Source of the DNA: RGIG3009 sp964390295
GTDB lineage: Bacteria; Bacillota; Clostridia; Oscillospirales; Acutalibacteraceae
DNA: 64,000 nucleotides
Assembly (NCBI GenBank): GCA_964390295.1
Contig: CAYMHR010000001.1
Location: 1 to 64,000 of the forward strand
Reading direction: 5' to 3'
Shown here: piece by piece, positions 61,395-64,000 of the stretch
Layout: every line of letters begins with the position of its first letter
Position numbering within the stretch: position 1 is the stretch's first letter
Notes under the pieces: model-generated
Database searches by the model: none
Told to the model about the DNA's origin: nothing
What the model saw: only the letters and a program-made list of their open reading frames with translations
Made by a program: the position numbers and the translations under genes

Positions 61395-63023
61395 TTACAC
61401 CTCGCGGTCAAAAAAGCCTTCAAACGCCACCGGACTTTTTCCGTTCGCTTCAATTTCACCGAACAGCGCCTTCACAAAGGCGCGCTGTGAACTTTCGGTG
61501 GCGGAATACATATTGACATACGTGGCGGCAAAGGGATAGTCGTACAGCTTGTACGGATCACCGAAGGAAGCAAACACCAGATTCTTGTGTTGCATCAGGT
61601 AACCACGCCACAGTGCCATGACCTGAACCCAGCCGATCCGCAGGGTGCCGCCGGTGTAGTTTCCGGAATCGATTTTCAGGCTCATCAGCGCCAAATCGTA
61701 CTTTTCTACCGCATCCTTCACGTCGTAGTGCTTGGGGTTGATAAGCGTCGTAACCTCCATGCCGCGGGCGCGAAGCTCCTCCTCCATAACGGTCATCCCA
61801 TGAACGTCGGGCTTTTCCGGGTCCTCCAGCTGAATAACCACCTGCAGCACCTTGGAGCCGGGCTTCAGATTCTTTTGCGGGAACAGGCCCTCAGCGTTGC
61901 GAATCACAGTCACACTGCGTTCCGCCAACTCACGGCTCAATTCCACAATATCCTCCATCGGCTCGGAAGCCAGCTTTTGCTGAATCTGCTCCTCCTCACC
62001 GAACAAACCAACACGGTTCTTCATGCGCCAAATGCGCAGTACCGCGTCTTTTAGACGCTCCATCGGCAGATCGCCGCTCTGCACCGCTTCTTTAATATAC
62101 TTGAAGTCGGAGGGCAGGGCGAACAAAATCATATCGCCGCCGGCTTTCAGATATTCCACGGCCAACAGCTCCGCTTTGACCATCGCGCAGGCACCGACCA
62201 TGCTCATAGCATCCGATACGATACAGCCGTCGAAGCCGAGCTTACCCTTGAGCAGACCGGTCATCAGGTTTTTGCTCAAGGTAGCGGGCGGATAGCCCAA
62301 CACGTCGTTGACCTTTTCGTCGAACGCCGGCAGAGCGATGTGTGCCACCATGATGGACATGACACCGGCATCGATCATCGCCTTATACACGCGACCGTAG
62401 GTGTTCATCCACTCCTCCTGCGACAGCGAGTTGATGGAGGTAAGGAAGTGCTGGTTGCGTTCGTCCACGCCGTCGCCGGGGAAGTGCTTACAGCACGCCG
62501 CCATCAGGTTGTCCTGCTGGAAGCCCTCGACCGCCGCGGTAATATCGCGGATGACCGTATCGGGATCGTCCGACACGGCACGAGTGTTCACCAGGCTGTT
62601 GCGGAAATTGAAGTTAATATCGCACACCGGCGACAACGCCAGATGACGCATATTTTTGCGGCAAATCTGCGCGGTGGTGTGATGCGCCCGACGAATCAGA
62701 TCGGGATCGTCCACGGCACCCCACGCCATGGGGCGCGGCAAAAACTCCTGGTTCGGCACGGCACAGCCGGGGCCGTGCTCTACGTCGGCAACGTACATAG
62801 TCGGCACCTGGCAATACTTGGTCTGCCACTCACGAATCTGCGCGCAAAACTCATCGCTGCAGTTGCCGTAGTACACGCTGCCGGGGAGGGCCTCGCGAAT
62901 AGTCTGCTCGATCCATTCCGGTTTATGCCGTCTTTCGTTAAATTCAAAGTTGAGCACCTGACCGACCAGCTCGTCCAACGTCAGTGCGTCAATGCGTTCC
63001 TGAAGCTGTTTTTCTGTCAACAC
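61395..63023 (-). CDS. GH3-family glycosidase (NagZ-like)
   Basis: This 542-residue protein has a GH3 barrel with likely nucleophile D271 in IVSDAMSM and a second alpha/beta domain from about residue 355. The NagZ-type catalytic loop KHFPG-x-G-x4-D-S/T-H appears as KHFPGDGVDERNQH, so His192 is kept but the partner Asp is Asn190 and the next residue is Gln. It therefore resembles beta-N-acetylhexosaminidases but may have altered activity. The GTG start (63021-63023) follows GGAGGG. It has its own promoter and no signal peptide, so it is likely cytosolic. Confidence 0.88.
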   Translation of the reverse strand: MLTEKQLQERIDALTLDELVGQVLNFEFNERRHKPEWIEQTIREALPGSVYYGNCSDEFCAQIREWQTKYCQVPTMYVADVEHGPGCAVPNQEFLPRPMAWGAVDDPDLIRRAHHTTAQICRKNMRHLALSPVCDINFNFRNSLVNTRAVSDDPDTVIRDITAAVEGFQQDNLMAACCKHFPGDGVDERNQHFLTSINSLSQEEWMNTYGRVYKAMIDAGVMSIMVAHIALPAFDEKVNDVLGYPPATLSKNLMTGLLKGKLGFDGCIVSDAMSMVGACAMVKAELLAVEYLKAGGDMILFALPSDFKYIKEAVQSGDLPMERLKDAVLRIWRMKNRVGLFGEEEQIQQKLASEPMEDIVELSRELAERSVTVIRNAEGLFPQKNLKPGSKVLQVVIQLEDPEKPDVHGMTVMEEELRARGMEVTTLINPKHYDVKDAVEKYDLALMSLKIDSGNYTGGTLRIGWVQVMALWRGYLMQHKNLVFASFGDPYKLYDYPFAATYVNMYSATESSQRAFVKALFGEIEANGKSPVAFEGFFDREV

Positions 63024-63055
63024 AGCAATCCCTCCATGGTTGTTTTCTTATCTGC

Positions 63056-63084
63056 ATTATAGCAAATCATACGTTCTGAAACAA
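63056..63084 (-). promoter_or_regulatory. Promoter of the GH3-GH31 unit
   Basis: On the minus strand, TTGTTT (63079-63084) and TATAAT (63056-63061) are 17 bases apart, about 33 bases upstream of the GTG start. Confidence 0.72.
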
Positions 63085-63141
63085 GACGTTTTGCGTAGTT
63101 TTTCTGGACACTTATTGCTCTTTTCGAGAGAAATCACCCGT

Positions 63142-63798
63142 TCACCAGGCGTGATCGTATTCAAAGCCGCAGTGCTTCAAAAACTCACGTGCGATCAGCG
63201 TGGCACCCATTTGATTGGGGTGTACGCGATCCCAAGCGATGCGCGACGAATGGCAATAGCGGAAGAAGCGATCCCACATGGCTTGGATATCCACCAATTC
63301 ACAGCCGTGCTTTTCCGCCAACTTGCGGCAGATGGCACCGTATTCGTCCATGCGTGCGCGCATGGGGTCCTGACGGTTCGGCTCCATGTAATACGGTGTC
63401 AGCAAAAACACGCCCTTGACGTGATTTTTCACCGCCAAAATCATCTGCTCCACGTTGCGCTCGTACTCCTCTGGGAGCACGGCGCGCTCCGGTATGCCGG
63501 GCACGTCGAATTGGCGCCAAACGTCGTTAATACCGATGCAAATGGATACCCATTGCGCCGGACGCGATACCACGTCGTTCTCGAACCGTGCCAGCAGGTC
63601 GCGGCTGGTGTTGCCGCTGACACCGGCGTTGGTGATGCGGAGCGTCCGCTCCGGGTAGCACGCCTGCAACAAGTTTTCAATGACACGCACGTAGCTGCGC
63701 CCCACATTGTCAAACAAGCCTTCGCCGTCGCCCTCTTTACCCATATCCGTGACTGAATCACCGGAAAAAATAATACGGTCTCCGTTTTCAAACAGCAT
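63142..63798 (-). CDS. SGNH/GDSL-type hydrolase
   Basis: This 218-residue protein has the SGNH blocks in order: FSGDSVTD with the nucleophilic Ser, the glycine of block II in NAGVSGNTS, the GIND of block III, and the DxxH of block V in WDRVHPNQMG. It is probably an esterase acting on acetylated saccharides, as suggested by its GH3/GH31 neighbours, and has no signal peptide. The ATG at 63796-63798 has AAGGAG 8 bases upstream; a GTG three codons earlier overlaps that site. It starts two bases after the upstream partial gene. Confidence 0.9.
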   Translation of the reverse strand: MLFENGDRIIFSGDSVTDMGKEGDGEGLFDNVGRSYVRVIENLLQACYPERTLRITNAGVSGNTSRDLLARFENDVVSRPAQWVSICIGINDVWRQFDVPGIPERAVLPEEYERNVEQMILAVKNHVKGVFLLTPYYMEPNRQDPMRARMDEYGAICRKLAEKHGCELVDIQAMWDRFFRYCHSSRIAWDRVHPNQMGATLIAREFLKHCGFEYDHAW

Positions 63799-63800
63799 CG

Positions 63801-64000
63801 TTACCACTCCTTGAGCATCAGCGTCACGCTGTTGTCTTTTTTTGCAGAGTTTTCATTGACAAAGAATTGAAGCATATCCTGCTCGTTAAAGGTCGAAGCA
63901 CGACTGTCGTCAGTCAGCAAAAATTCCGGATGCTCTACCTGCCCGTGCACCTCGGTAACGCCCACAGGAATAAATTCACGTTTGCCGGGAAGTGTGGCGG
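63801..64000 (-). CDS. Partial gene cut by the window edge (C-terminal part), unknown
   Basis: The minus strand stays open from the window edge to a TAA at 63801-63803, encoding at least 65 residues ending SVTLMLKEW, with VGVTEVHGQVEHPEF earlier. The ORF is tightly linked to the SGNH gene, so it probably belongs to the same glycan-use operon. I cannot assign a family from this fragment. Confidence 0.7.
   Translation of the reverse strand, partial: ATLPGKREFIPVGVTEVHGQVEHPEFLLTDDSRASTFNEQDMLQFFVNENSAKKDNSVTLMLKEW

Noticed and set aside
59131..61539. An 802-codon open frame on the plus strand
   Set aside because: It is the antisense shadow of the GH31 gene, which has clear catalytic motifs. 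Similar long shadows at 742-2193, 14815-16479 and 40978-42654 were rejected for the same reason: they lie opposite well-recognised genes and show no family motifs.

Overview
The window looks like a chromosomal segment of a low-redundancy, moderately GC-rich Gram-positive gut or rumen clostridium (class Clostridia, probably an Oscillospirales/Ruminococcaceae-type lineage). The reasons are: strong GGAGG ribosome sites with many GTG/TTG starts; near-consensus TTGACA-17-TATAAT promoters; Firmicutes-type riboswitches (FMN, lysine, ZTP); a fused PurL; a PurO-type IMP cyclohydrolase next to a transformylase-only PurH; PyrK/PyrD type 1B; meso-diaminopimelate dehydrogenase; and short palindromic repeats of the kind seen in that group. 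The taxonomic call is inference.

Layout. 1-700: palindromic repeats around a DUF559 nuclease-like gene. 0.7-3.3 kb: a surface-anchored GH16 protein, a histidine phosphatase and tRNA-Lys(UUU). 3.4-9.1 kb: xanthine phosphoribosyltransferase followed by a BMP-type nucleoside ABC importer. 9.1-12.1 kb: a small membrane protein, a broken MATE exporter, a TSCPD protein and a PHP phosphoesterase. 12.1-14.7 kb: mgtE behind a putative leader-peptide attenuator, then ribU behind an FMN riboswitch. 14.8-18.3 kb: glutamine synthetase, a cytidylate-kinase-like protein, a zinc-ribbon membrane protein and a small HTH regulator. 18.4-24 kb: mtaB, an AraC regulator and a LacZ gene broken by a 298-bp tandem duplication. 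24-33 kb: mntP, a GH16 lipoprotein, two AraC-type regulators, and an accessory cluster of an ASRT-fold protein, a degenerate M24/creatinase-like protein, a TIM-barrel-like protein and a cytosolic GH16 protein.

33.2-58.2 kb is a 25-kb co-oriented (minus strand) biosynthetic block of three units placed head to tail, each with a consensus promoter and a terminator-containing leader: pyrC-carB-pyrK-pyrD-pyrF-pyrE-pyrB; then purE-purM-purN-purO-purH-purD-purL-glyA-fhs behind a ZTP riboswitch; then dapA-ddh-lysA behind a lysine riboswitch. I see no ordinary terminator between the units, so the leader terminators seem to act as the punctuation. glyA and fhs supply the one-carbon units that purN and purH consume, which matches ZTP sensing. 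A 491-bp tandem duplication lies at the purM/purN junction and creates a chimeric PurN-PurM ORF while leaving both parents intact. 58.3-64 kb holds a GIY-YIG protein, a GtrA-like protein and a glycan-degrading run (GH31, GH3, SGNH hydrolase, and a gene cut by the window edge).

The items most worth a second look are the mgtE leader (short ORF, antiterminator candidate and a terminator that contains the mgtE ribosome site), the ASRT/creatinase-like/TIM-barrel cluster with its PocR-type regulator, the DUF559 gene nested in palindromic repeats, PyrB carrying only the zinc domain of PyrI, and the two tandem duplications.
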